DNA from: Cryptomeria japonica
Taxonomy: Eukaryota; Streptophyta; Pinopsida; Cupressales; Cupressaceae
NCBI RefSeq assembly: GCF_030272615.1
Contig: NC_081409.1
Span: 532,312,291 to 532,376,290 of the forward strand
DNA length: 64,000 bases
Direction of reading: 5' to 3'
Shown: piece after piece, positions 45,436 to 56,126 of the stretch
Layout: each line of letters opens with the position of its first letter
Numbering within the stretch: position 1 is the stretch's first letter
Position numbers and translations under genes: made by a program
Notes under the pieces: generated by a model
The model's input: only the letters and a program-made list of their open reading frames with translations
Database searches by the model: none
What the model was told of the DNA's origin: nothing

Positions 45436-47071
45436 TAGCACATATTTTTACAAAATATTTTTGTGCTATATATGGATGCTTTTTGCATATAGTTCCATCA
45501 TAAGAGAATTTATTGCTGGGTTGTATGTGTAGGAGTTATGTTGCAGTGTCTTCATAAAAGGGCATCACTTGGGCATATTCAAGGGAAGTGTTGAGTGAAA
45601 TGACATTCTAGTAATCCTCATCTTCATAATTAGTCTCATTGCAAGAGCACTTATTGAAAGGTCAGCATAGAACAGGGTTGAGAGCATGTTCAAAGATGTA
45701 AATGGTGTGGGATGAATCTTTTAGTATTGTTATTAAAAGCTCCATCCATGGAGAAAGGCTTCTTTCGTAAAAAATGCAAAAAATTTGCTTATCGGCATAA
45801 GTTACCCCAATGAGATCACACAAGGAGAAAGGAGTATGTTGATCAGAGTAACTCATGCCAATGGTGTTTCCTAAAGAAAGAGTGGTAGGAAAAGGTGCGA
45901 CTAAGTGGAAATCCATTGGGGTGAGCTACGACAATGAAGTCAGAGTCATCGGAGTAACATACACTATCAACAACGAGGAAAAAATGTTATCCTGATACCT
46001 GATGGAGTTATCGGTGGAGCTCTTGCCGGCAACCGATGGGGCAATGTATTTATAGCGATGACATCGGGTTATCGGGAGCTCCTAATTTATGTTACCCCGA
46101 TACCCGATGCACTAAATGGAGAAGATGACTTTATCAGAGAGACTCTCTTTGATAAAGTGGTACCAATCAAGAAGGGGAGCAAGACTCATGAGGATAACAT
46201 ACATTATCGGGGAGATGCGTATTGGGTTAACCTAATTCCCAATGAGGAAGATGAGCTCGACACAAATAAAGTGACTACACTGGGAAAGCCTACACTGATA
46301 GACTGAAGCAAACCGATAAGGAGAGTAAGGTGTAAGAAGACTCATCAGGAAAGCTTACGCTACTGGAGAAACATTTTTAGAGTTGTGTCGATGCCCAATG
46401 GGTAGAATTCCACCAAGGGCTGATCTATCAGGGAGACTATAACTATTGGAAGAAAGGAAAATATGCTACGCCGATGCTCGATGAAGCAATTAGTGAAAGT
46501 TAGACCGATCAAAATGAAAGTTAGATGTCATGGGACCATCGAATGAAGTATTAAGTGACTTCATTCTGAAGGCCAATGGAGTGACTAGAGGAATAAATAG
46601 AAGGAGGTTTCATCGGAGAGACATACCCTGATGTGACATAAAGAAAAGCTGACTAATAGAAAGAAAAGGTGGATCCATCGGGATAAGTCAAGCCTTGAGG
46701 AAAAAAGTGAAACGGTCAGGGTGAGATCCGATGGATTGATTGGAGTGACCTATACCAATCAGAAAGACAAAAAGGTAATTGAAGGAATGCAAAATATAGG
46801 TGGCACCAAGTAATTTAATTATCAGGTGCGGTTACGCTGATTAGCCATTAGAATGTTTGATACGACAACCATTATTTAATGCTTACGATCAAGTAGATTG
46901 GATCCACATGAAGCAAATTTGATGAGTTTATGTTTGTTACAGACTCTAGCCATTGCATATCCAGCATAAAGAAAGAGTTTTCGTGCCAGAATTATTCACA
47001 ATTTCTTTAGCCATCAACATTGAAGTTGCAGACAAGAAGCGCGGGTAATTTGAGAATTCAAGCATTTAATC
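45436..47071. repeat. Region with a dispersed CATCGGGG/CCCCGATG word, no convincing gene
   Basis: Between about 45790 and 46740 a degenerate word of the type RTTACCCCGATG and its complement recurs some fifteen to twenty times in both orientations, e.g. 46063 (CATCGGG), 46070 (TTATCGGG), 46090 (TTACCCCGATACCCGATG), 46204 (TTATCGGGGAG), 46677 (CATCGGGATAAG). The 82-codon frame at 46058-46306 consists largely of such words and is probably not a gene. It may be the U3 or leader of the element carrying F. Confidence 0.5.
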
Positions 47072-49455
47072 ATGGAGGCTTCTGGTTCACAAGGGAAAAT
47101 AAAGGTCATAGAGATTTCAGATACACAGTCTAAATCAAAAAAGATGAAGTCTATGGAGGGTGTGCAAAAGCGAAAGTTGAACTAGGAAATGATTGACCAA
47201 ATGGAGTCATCTGGTGCTAAATTGAGGAGGTCTAAAACCTATTTGCCGCCCAAGGATCAATTGGAAGATAAATAAAAAAGGGGTTGGAGATATCTGGACA
47301 ACCATAATGGGCCACGAATTGTTTTTGTATCACTACCTAAGGCAGAATAAGGAGATGCTATTATCAAACCCTTGGATGAAAAATTTGGGTAGACTGGTGG
47401 TCCCAAATATTTTTCTGAATCTTAGATTATTGGAATTACTCACTAGGAAGTACAACAAAGAAAAAAGATGCATTCAATTGCCCAATGGGGATCCGTTCAT
47501 CCAGATATCTGCTGGGTCTTTTTAGGAGGTTTTTTATTTGTCTTATGAGCCTTACATGCCACTCTCCTTTGCAGACCTGGAAGAGGATTATACCCAAATG
47601 GACACTGCTCACACAGTGTGGAAGTTAGCAATTCCCAAAAAGGAGAAGGGACGACTCACAGAGCAGGATGATCCTCCTTTTAAAATTACTTTGTTAAGAC
47701 AATATTTGCAGTACACATATTGGGCATGCCACTAGGTCTATTGGGAGGAAGTTCCTAATGTTACAATGACAGGCCCAAATGCAAAACATTTGGGTGGTGC
47801 ACACAAGTAGGTATTTATACCTGGAACTTTGCATTTTGGAGACTTCACCATTGTATCTACCAAATCTTATGAGATGATAGAAAAGAAGCTGGTAGAGGAA
47901 TGCAATTTGTATGGATACCAGGCTCAGAAAAATTATGATCTAGAGGGATATATCCACCACTGCAGAAAGAGCCAGAACCTAGGAGAATATTTACATATAC
48001 CTGTGGAGGCTGAGGTTCTATTTAGAAACAAGGAACGAGATGAGGCTGCTGCGATTTTAGAAGAATTGAACCAAAAATTGGAAGAGTGGAAGTAGAGGCT
48101 TTAGGAACTAAAAGAAGAAGGAGATTTTGAGAGTGGGTCTGATGAGAATATAGCTGTATCAACCCTCTGTGCAGCTGAATTAGAAGAAGTGGCAGAGAGC
48201 TAGGAGCAAGCCATGGTGAGAATAAATGCCAACACAGATGTGAGAATGGAAGAGAATGCAACTTTCATTGCAGATGAAGTTTTTGTATAGTCGAAAGAGT
48301 TTAAGTCATTCTTGTACCATTACAAAGGGAACAAGTTGAGGGAAAGCATCCCAAATGTTACCTCAGAAAATGAAGCAACAATGCTTAAAAAATTGAAAGG
48401 AGACATTGATGCAGAAGTGGCCACAATGACACCATAGAGAGGGAGACAAGTTTTTAGTGAGGAAGGTATCATTTTGTTCTTAGGATTGGACTTAAGTGCT
48501 TCTTTTATTTTTGACAGCTTGTTACATTCTAATAGAAAGGATGTAAAGTTAGACATACAAGGTGTTGATGACATTTTTATTGGATCGAGATATGATCCAA
48601 ATGAAGAGGAAATGTTGCTTGGGCCCTATACCCTCCAAATAAAAGACCCAAGATTATAGATGTAGATAAGACATTTGGGCACATGATGAGGCTGAAAGTG
48701 GGAGAAGTTAATCCAATTGTCACTACAAATTTGGGGATTGACATTGCAAAACTAAATAAGGCCCAAATGCAGTGGGTGTTAAAAGAGGGTCAAAACTACA
48801 AGAATTTATATGAAGACCTATTGAGAAGTTGTGTTCATGAAGGACCATAGATAAATGATACTGGTGTGCAGTAGAAAAAGATATACGAAGACCAAATTAG
48901 AGAAAACATTAAGCTAAGGAGGCAGATCAGGACTGCCAGGGTAGATGCTACTTGTGTTTTGTTGACAAACAGGTTTGAGCATTTGTTGGAAGTTCTCAAA
49001 GAATTCTGGACAAATTGTCAGAAGACCTAGGATAATATGGCTTCTCATGAAAGAACTTTGAAGAGGTTGAAGGCATTGTTGAAAGAGAAGAGTGCCGATG
49101 AGAAAATTGTTGAGAAGATCCAGAGAAGGTTGAATAAGCATAAGGCATTTAGTGTAGACACAAGAATTTACTGATTGAAAGGATATTGTTAGGTATGGTG
49201 TACCAGATGTTGTGGATGATGTAGAGCAGTTAAAGGACATAGGGATTTGGATTGCAGAATGCTAGAATGTACTCAACACATCCCTTAATGTTGCCCGGGT
49301 AGATGTTTTGGATATGAAGGAGATAGGTGAGCAGATGGAGAGATTGGTTACCATGGAGATCACTGTCAGGGATACTATATTCAACACCAACACTCACAAG
49401 GACAACAAGTATTTGGAGCACATACAAAAGTTTGATACAATACTGGACGACTAGA
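47072..49455 (+). pseudogene. F: decayed ORF of ~795 codons, unknown family
   Basis: Starts MEASGSQGKIKVIEISDT at ATG 47072 with a basic, nuclear-signal-like stretch. After a frame change near 47300 it runs in one frame to 48659 (LFLYHYLRQNKEMLLSNPW, FADLEEDYTQMDTAHTVWKL, VDDIFIGSRYDPNEEEMLLG) with about ten point stops. After two further frame changes (near 48665 and 49175) it continues as a helical, coiled-coil-rich C-terminus (IRENIKLRRQIRTARVD, LKRLKALLKEKSADEKIVEK) to about 49455. I recognise no polymerase, protease or zinc-finger motif; VDD at 48570 is not in an RT context. The sustained long frame with conservative composition argues for a former gene, perhaps an extra ORF of a Ty3/gypsy element. 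Confidence 0.55.
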
Positions 49456-49538
49456 AGTAATTTTTTATATTTTGTGTCTAGTAGCTAAGTAGTTAGGTGT
49501 TAGGTTTTAGTCAAGTTTAGTTTAACAAGATGAAAGGG

Positions 49539-50435
49539 TGTGTCCTTTCATTTGAATCCTTTGGCTCACATATATGTAGTGAGTCATTTTTGTATCATAA
49601 GAGAGGGATAATATTCTGCCGCTGGCTGGGTTACAAGTGTTATGTTTTATAAAAGTCTAATAGGAATGAGGAGTTTATTTTGTGCAAATTGAATGTATTG
49701 GAGTATTTGTAAGCGCAGTTTTTGTGTACATTCTTATTCAAGAAGTTAATATACAATATTTCATGCTTTTATCTTCAGACTATTATGTGTAGTTGTGTTT
49801 GATGGAATCATATGTCCTCTTGATAAATCTTTTAGATTTGTTGTGATGTGTCATCACATGATGTTGTATTGAATGTAAAATTGGGGTTTTATTGTTCATG
49901 CAACACATAATGAAACTTTCATAGTGATGGTCTTATAATTGTCTCTTGAGTTGATAGTGATTCTTGTCCACAAAGTTATTCATTAATGGTCAGATAAAGG
50001 CACTGTTCTGTTATTAATATTTTAAATAAGTTTGTATGCATTAGGTCCTTATCAAAGAAACAAATCTTCTAATTTCTATTAGTACTACTCTTTTTCATAA
50101 TGGCTTAAAGTCCTAACAGTAATATTTTACATAACACAACTATATTCACACTTCTTTTATTAGTTTTAAAGGTATTCAATAAAAAGCACCTTTGTTAGGA
50201 TAATTGCAGGAAAACCTTTTGCCATCCCTGCAATTGCTAACTCCCACGGTTTAAATTCACTTAAAATAAACCTCTTTTGTGCTTGAGAGTGTAAGGTACA
50301 CCCACTTGGATTTAGTGGAGCCTAAAGTGCATAGGGATTCAGTCTTCGACCATCCCTATTAGTTGGCCAAGGCTGATTAGATTAACTGAGGATTAGGCAA
50401 GTCTTTAGTTTCCCAATCTGTGGTTTTGGGCACCA
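49539..50435 (+). repeat. Candidate LTR preceding H (low confidence)
   Basis: A purine run (AAGATGAAAGGG) precedes TGTGTCC at 49539. The interval ends GGGCACCA shortly before the PBS-like sequence at 50441. No second copy is in the window, so the boundaries are unproven. No gene is visible in it. Confidence 0.3.
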
Positions 50436-50440
50436 ACTGA

Positions 50441-50458
50441 TTGGCGACTTTGTTGGGG
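50441..50458 (+). other. H primer-binding-site-like sequence (Ty3/gypsy type)
   Basis: TTGGCGACTTTGTTGGGG resembles the TTGGCGACTCTGTTGGGG form at the start of many plant Ty3/gypsy interiors. It lies 140 bp upstream of the gag start, which supports an LTR ending just before it. Confidence 0.55.
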
Positions 50459-50580
50459 AGTTATAATAAGAATTTTTCAGAATCTTTGGTAGTTTGTTTC
50501 AGACTCTACAGGAGGAAGGAGCCTAGAAGATTAATAAAAGTATAATTCCTCTTAGGAGGTTACGACTCTACATTTAATAT

Positions 50581-53193
50581 ATGAGTAATAATTGGTATGC
50601 TGAGAAAGTAAGGGAAACCCCTAGGAATTTGTCAATAAGATTTATGTAGGGGAGAAGGTCTTTGCACAAGGGACAAGATAATCTTGTTCAGTTAAGTCCA
50701 AAGAAAAGAAACAAAGAAAAGAATTTGGTATCAAATATGGCATTTAGGGGTTATAAGAAGTTTCCTCGTAGGGAGGATGGTTCTCCATCTAGTGATAAAG
50801 TTGAAAATTTAGAGGAAAATCCTTTTTTATAATTTTAGTACAAAGGATAATAAAGGTGGTCATGATGAAACCCTAACTGCTGAGGAACAAGAGGAGAGGT
50901 AGTGGGATGCAAATATTCTTAAAATGGTTGACTTAAATGGAGATGAGTCCAAAATGGCTAAAGCCCTTAGGAGACAACCAGATTGGATATTGAAAAAGCT
51001 AGGATTAGAAAGAGATACAATTCAAAGCCCTACGTTAGAAAGGATAGAAAATGAAAGTAAAGGTGAGGGAAGTAGGCCAACAAATCCTAAATATAGTCCC
51101 CCTCATATGAGAAAAATAGAGCAGCCTTTTGTAACTTATGATAACCCATTATTAAATGGAAGTAGAAGATGGAGGGATGTTCATAGGGATCAAAGTGAAT
51201 AAAGGCAAAGAAATAGCCAGGATAATGGAAGAAGGAATGGAAATGGGGGAAATGATGGGAACTGGAATAACAACAATAGGACTATCAATATAAGTAACAA
51301 TAGAGGAGGTAATGGGTATGGTAGAAACCTAAATAGTGGGAATAATAGAGGTAACAATGGCAACCATGGAAACGGTAATGGTGGAGATAGAAACAACAAT
51401 AATGGCAATGGAGGTAATAATGGAAATAATGGTCATAATAATGGTGGTAGAAATAATGGGAATGATGGTAATTATGGCAACAATGAGGGATTCAACAGAA
51501 GAAATATGAACAATAAAAGCAACAAACAGGGTGGCAGACAACCTATGATCATTGAAAGATATAGATAGTTGAATTTCATTGGCATTGTTGGTTATCCAAT
51601 CAGATCACTAATGATTTAAGATTAACCATCCCTAAATTCTCAGGAAATGGAATTGATTTAGCAGAACAACATGTAGTTAATGTAAAAAACACCATTGAAG
51701 AATTTGAGGTTCCTCATGAAGATGTATTCATGAAATTGTTTGTTCAATCTTTGACAGAAGATGTAGGAGAATGGTATAGAAGCCTTCATGATGGATGTAT
51801 TGGCAGCTGGTAGGAATTTGCAACATTGTTCTTGGAAGAATTTGGAGATCACAATGATCCTTCATTTGCATCCCATGAATTAACAAGTATAAAGAAGAAT
51901 CAAAATGAATTGGTAGCTAAGTTTAATAAAAGATTTAATAAAGTATTAAATAGAATACCCAGAGATGTCAAGCCTGTTGATTCATTTCTGATTAACTTTT
52001 ATTTGAGTGCTTTTGACAGCAAAACCCATTATGATATTTTGTCTCATAGACCTGATACTCTATAGAAGGCATTCAAAACAACTGCTACCATTGAGAATAA
52101 CATGAAAGTTGCTAGGAAGGTTGCCAAGAGAGATGATCCAAAATTGTACAATTCCAGGGTTCCCAAGAAAGATGAATTTACTCAGATCATGGACATGCTT
52201 AAGGACTTAAAAGGTAATCAAAATCCTAATGAAAAGCCATCACATAAAAACAATAAGCAAATTAATTACAATAGGTTGAGGCTACATGATATGTCATATA
52301 ACACAAACTGGAAGGATGGGAAGCAAGTGAAGCCAAATGTAAGCAAAGAAACGGATCCATTGAAGAAGGCCACAAATATTGTAGATGAATATTGATGGTG
52401 TGATGTTTGTAATTTACCTCATGTTGTAGAACATTGCATGATAGCCTAAGGTTTGATAGAGGAGGAAAATCATAATGAGGATTGTGAACCTACTGTAAAT
52501 GCACTTTCATCTAATCCATATTGGGGAGGGGATGAAGACTCATTCGAGGGGGAGAATTTTTCTGATTTGCAGCAAATGAGAGAAAACCAACATTACAATA
52601 TACAATAGGTCTTTTTAGATGATGAGGGTGAAGACATTCTAGCTTTGAGAATATTGTTTTAGGATGATACGGTGCCTTCACTAAGGAACTTAACTGAGAA
52701 AGAAAAGAAAGCCTTCACTATTGCAGCAGTAGAACAAGTTAAGAGCAATTATCAGCTAAGAAATAGGAATGTAAATAATGAGTAGGGAAAGCCAGCAAGT
52801 GTGTTTGTAAATATTAAAAAACCAGACGGGAACAAAGACAACACTTTCAAAAGTAAGGATGGAAATGCCAAAAAGGGAAAGGAAGCAATGCCAAAACAGG
52901 CCAAGAAAGAAGAAATGCCAAAATTAACTAAGCCCATGGAGAAGAAGCAAGTAAGTAAGCCCAACTCATATAGTAATTCATTCATGTCCCAGTCATTGTC
53001 TCAAGTAAATATATCCATGCCTCTGTTAGAAGTAATGAAACTCCCAGATTACAAGAATGAGACATTAAAAATTATATCTAATGTTGGAGAAGTAAGTAGG
53101 GAAGATCCTAAATCAAAAGAAGATCCTCTTGTGGTGTATCTTGGTATGTCTAATGTATGCGAGAAAAGTGGGCTGATAAAACTTAATATGTGA
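50581..53193 (+). pseudogene. H: Ty3/gypsy gag (decayed)
   Basis: ATG 50581 (MSNNWYAEKVRE) opens a basic N-terminal zone. Next comes a shift to 50924-51202 (KALRRQPDWILKKLGLERD). An Asn/Gly low-complexity stretch follows (51230-51540, GNNRGNNGNHGNGNGG and similar). Then, from 51600, the retrotransposon gag core: IPKFSGNGIDLAEQHV, WYRSLHDGCIG, FLEEFGDHNDPSF, ELVAKFNKRFNKVLNRIP. A knuckle-like CDVCNLPHVVEHC is at 52402-52440, then a Lys/Pro-rich linker and the start of a protease-like region (SQVNISMPLLEVMKLPDYK). At least two frameshifts and about eight stops are present. It is cut at 53193-53211 by the TatI LTR; the rest of this element would lie beyond 64000. Confidence 0.75.
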
Positions 53194-53211
53194 AAATATT
53201 GCAAAATGACT

Positions 53212-54565
53212 TGTCCACACACACACACAGGACTTCTTGGTGCAAGATATGGGGTAACGTAGTATTACTCAGCTTCCCAAGGTGGGTCCCATGGTTCTCT
53301 ATCTCACAATGTCCTTCAAACCAATGTTTTGCTCTCAGATTACTGAGCAAAATGGTTCAGGGATGGCAAATGCAAGAACGAGGGATGCTCTGATAGATTT
53401 TTAGAATGAAATGTGTTATAAGCTATGTATGATTTTAAAATGCAATAAACTAAATGATAAGATGACAAGATTAGTATGAATACTATCCTAGCATACTATA
53501 TTTAGTCTATGATTGAACTAAAATAATAAAGAAATTATTCTAAACATGCATATTTAGTCTAATTCCTGATTTAAGAGAGACTAAATGATGAACATATATG
53601 AAATGAGAAAGCTTGAATGTATTTGAGCATAAGTGTGATGCTACAAATTTGAAGGATGATTGTTATGGAGGAATGAGAGCTCTATTTATAGCAAAAATAG
53701 GGCAATGGATGGTTAGGATTGAATGGTTTAATCAAGGGTTGAGTTTGAAAGTTGGGGATCCATGTTTGTAATTGGCACCAATGAAATGGTGACAAGTGTC
53801 AACATAGGGTTGGGTTGAGAGAAGGGGTTGGAGACATTGAATGCCTAAGAAGACCTCATGGTTATCTAGAGGCTAAGGGTCAAGTCTAAGTTAGGATTAC
53901 CCACTGGATTAAGAGTTAATCCAAGGATAAACCTTTGTGCAAATATTTAAGAGATAATCATGGTCAAAGCATTAAAGGCCTGATGAGACCCTTGGGTTGG
54001 ATGAAGGTTGAGTCAAAACAAATGTTTTAACCATGTAGGAGGGTTTGAGTTAACCATTAATGGTTATTGGAGACTTTGGGGGATTAAGTGGTTGAAGGTT
54101 GAAAGCCTTTGCTTTTAATGGTTATCAAAGACTTTGAGGGTTTGAGAAGTGACTTCCCTTTTCTTAGGGATGTGACAAAGTTTAGAGAAGGGGTTAGGTT
54201 AATTAGAAGTGATTAGAAGATTCTAGAAGGGATTAGAAAGGGGTTTGGGATTTTGCAAGTGGATGGAGGGATAATAGGATTTAATTGAAAAAAAGAATTT
54301 CATTCAATTTGGTTGCAATTAAATAAATTAGATTTATTCAATTTAGGATAACTATTTAATTAAATTTGAATTTAATTAAAAGTGGATAGGGAGGATTTAA
54401 TTGAATAAAATGATTTATTCATTAAATGGGTATAGTGAATTTAATTGAGCAATTTACTTAATTAAATAGAGGAATGCGGGTAATTTAATTAAATTAGATT
54501 TAATCAAATAGAGAAATGAACATAAAATATTCATTTAGGAATATGGTCATTTTTATACGTCTACA
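53212..54565 (-). repeat. TatI 3' LTR (~1,354 bp)
   Basis: On the minus strand it begins TGTAGACGTATAAAAATGACC directly after the PPT and probably ends GTGTGTGTGTGGACA at 53212. The stretch 54290-54520 is built of recurring TTTAATTGA/TTAATTAAAT words. The left boundary rests on the TG..CA rule only. Confidence 0.65.
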
Positions 54566-54579
54566 TTTTGCCCCTCTTT
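54566..54579 (-). other. TatI polypurine tract
   Basis: The minus strand reads AAAGAGGGGCAAAA immediately before the LTR start TGTAGACG, a standard plant Ty3/gypsy arrangement. Confidence 0.8.
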
Positions 54580-55172
54580 GAAGTGACGTGTGTGCACATG
54601 TTATTTCAAAGAAAATGATGCCTTATCATGATTTATGATCAAATGCAATTTTTATGTCACTCTTTTGATTTGCAAGTCGTGCCCCAGATTTGATTTGATG
54701 CGTGATGCCCCAGATTCGATATTTGATGGTGATGCCCCCTCGGGAGATGAATCAATATTTTAAAATTTTTTTGATTTAATTTGATGAGTTGCGTATGATG
54801 TGTATGATTTCGTGCATGTGTAATGTGTGCAAATTGATTCATCTCCCAATAAGTTACAAATGTTATGGTATAGGGGAGACCGCGACCATATTACAAGTCC
54901 ATTTGGCTAACCCTAATTTCATTTTCCTCTTATAAAATGGGAAAAGGGTTTGATTTAGATTCATTTGTGCTTTGTTGACTTTGGAGAAAGAGAATTTGGT
55001 CTGCAGAGAAAATGTCGATTCCTTATCGTAGACACCGTTTCGAGTGCGTTCGGAGGTACTGGAGACCTGCAGCGCGTGGACCACCAATAAGTCAACATTT
55101 TTGACCCCCTTTTGACTTTTCATTTTGTCATTTTTAGTCATTTTTTGATTTTCAAAGTTCGGGTTTAACGGT

Positions 55173-55632
55173 TTAGCGCGTCTAGGGCATAGATTAGCGC
55201 ATACGAAGTTTAAAGTAGCGCATCCAGTCAAATTTTAGGGGTCACGTCCGAAATAGATAGGATAGCGCATAGAAATAATAGGGTAGTGCATATAGGTAGA
55301 ATAGCGCATGGCAGCCGTCGGGTAGCGCGTTCGGTCAACAAGTTAGTGCGTAGGGTAGACCTAGCGCATAGGGGTCGCAGGGGTTCACATAGGTAAGGGG
55401 TTTTAGCGCGTAGGGATAACCTAGCGCATAGGGCCAAACAGGTAGCGCCTAGGAGGTGTAGATTAGCGCGTAGACAGAGTCTAGCGCATAGGGTGGGTTA
55501 GGTAGCGCATGGGGGGAAAATTTTAGCGCGTAGAGTCAGTCTAGCGCATAGGGTAAATAGATTAGCGCGTAGGAAAAGCAGCCTAGCGCATGGGGGTTTT
55601 TTAGCGCATTGGGTATCTATTTTAGCGCATCG
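55173..55632. repeat. TAGCGCRTAGGG array, 21+21+18 bp periodicity
   Basis: Twenty-one copies of TAGCGC (two decayed to TAGTGC), usually extended to TAGCGCRTAGG, at 55173, 55195, 55216, 55263, 55284, 55302, 55323, 55344, 55362, 55404, 55422, 55443, 55464, 55482, 55503, 55524, 55542, 55563, 55584, 55602 and 55623. From 55263 on the spacing repeats as 21, 18, 21 (60 bp super-unit, one word lost near 55383). The minus strand, the TatI sense strand, has a nearly open frame of LCARL..LRAK type across it. Confidence 0.85.
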
Positions 55633-55829
55633 GAAAATTTTTTGCGAGATGAATCGATTTAAAAATTTGTTTTGGTCTGTCTGTCATGATTTTATGCTTT
55701 TGTCCAATATGAGTGTTGATATAACTTGTTTTGATTTGCGATTTTCCAAGTTATGTATAGATATCAATGTGTTGTGTTGATCAAAATATGATTTGTTTGC
55801 GTGTTCTGTTTCAAGTTCAATGTATGAAG

Positions 55830-56005
55830 CCTGAGTTGTGTTACAAGCTGATATGAGTTGGAAACTTGAGTTGTGTTACAAGCTGATATAGGTGGGAAAC
55901 TTGAGTTGTTTTACAAGTTTATGTGATTTTGGAGACTTGAGTTGTGTTACAAGTTTTGATATGGTTTTTGAGAACTTGAGTTGTTTTACAAGTCGATATG
56001 AAATG
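55830..56005. repeat. 35-39 bp tandem repeat, five units
   Basis: Units start CTTGAGTTGT(G/T)TTACAAG at about 55830, 55865, 55900, 55936 and 55975. It lies between the TAGCGC array and the PMD gene. Function is unknown; 3' regions of Tat elements are known to carry such arrays. Confidence 0.8.
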
Positions 56006-56126
56006 ATAGGATTTTGAACTTCGATATAGATGAGCAAATTGTTTCATGTTGTTGATGTAAGTTTGATTTTGATATCTTTGTTTTGATGTGGAAACTGATA
56101 TTGGATTTGTTTTGCTTGTTTGACAG

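Noticed and set aside
46058-46306. 82-codon ORF as a gene
   Set aside because: It is composed mostly of the dispersed ATCGGG-type words and has no homologue or neighbour in frame.
48540-48600. VDD in F as a reverse transcriptase motif
   Set aside because: The flanking residues (IQGVDDIFIGSRYD) lack other RT blocks and no RT domain surrounds it.
51190-51541. Minus-strand Leu/Pro- and Ile/Thr-rich frames
   Set aside because: They are the antisense of the Asn/Gly low-complexity stretch of the H gag.
53215-53229. CA microsatellites here and at ~24399 and ~45379, and TA at 58169-58187, as meaningful signals
   Set aside because: Short simple repeats of the kind expected in plant LTRs and UTRs; noted only because one sits at the TatI LTR end.
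55173-55632. CRISPR-like array
   Set aside because: The repeated word is about 10 bp with degenerate copies, the period is 18-21 bp, spacers are not unique full-length units, and the setting is a plant Tat element.
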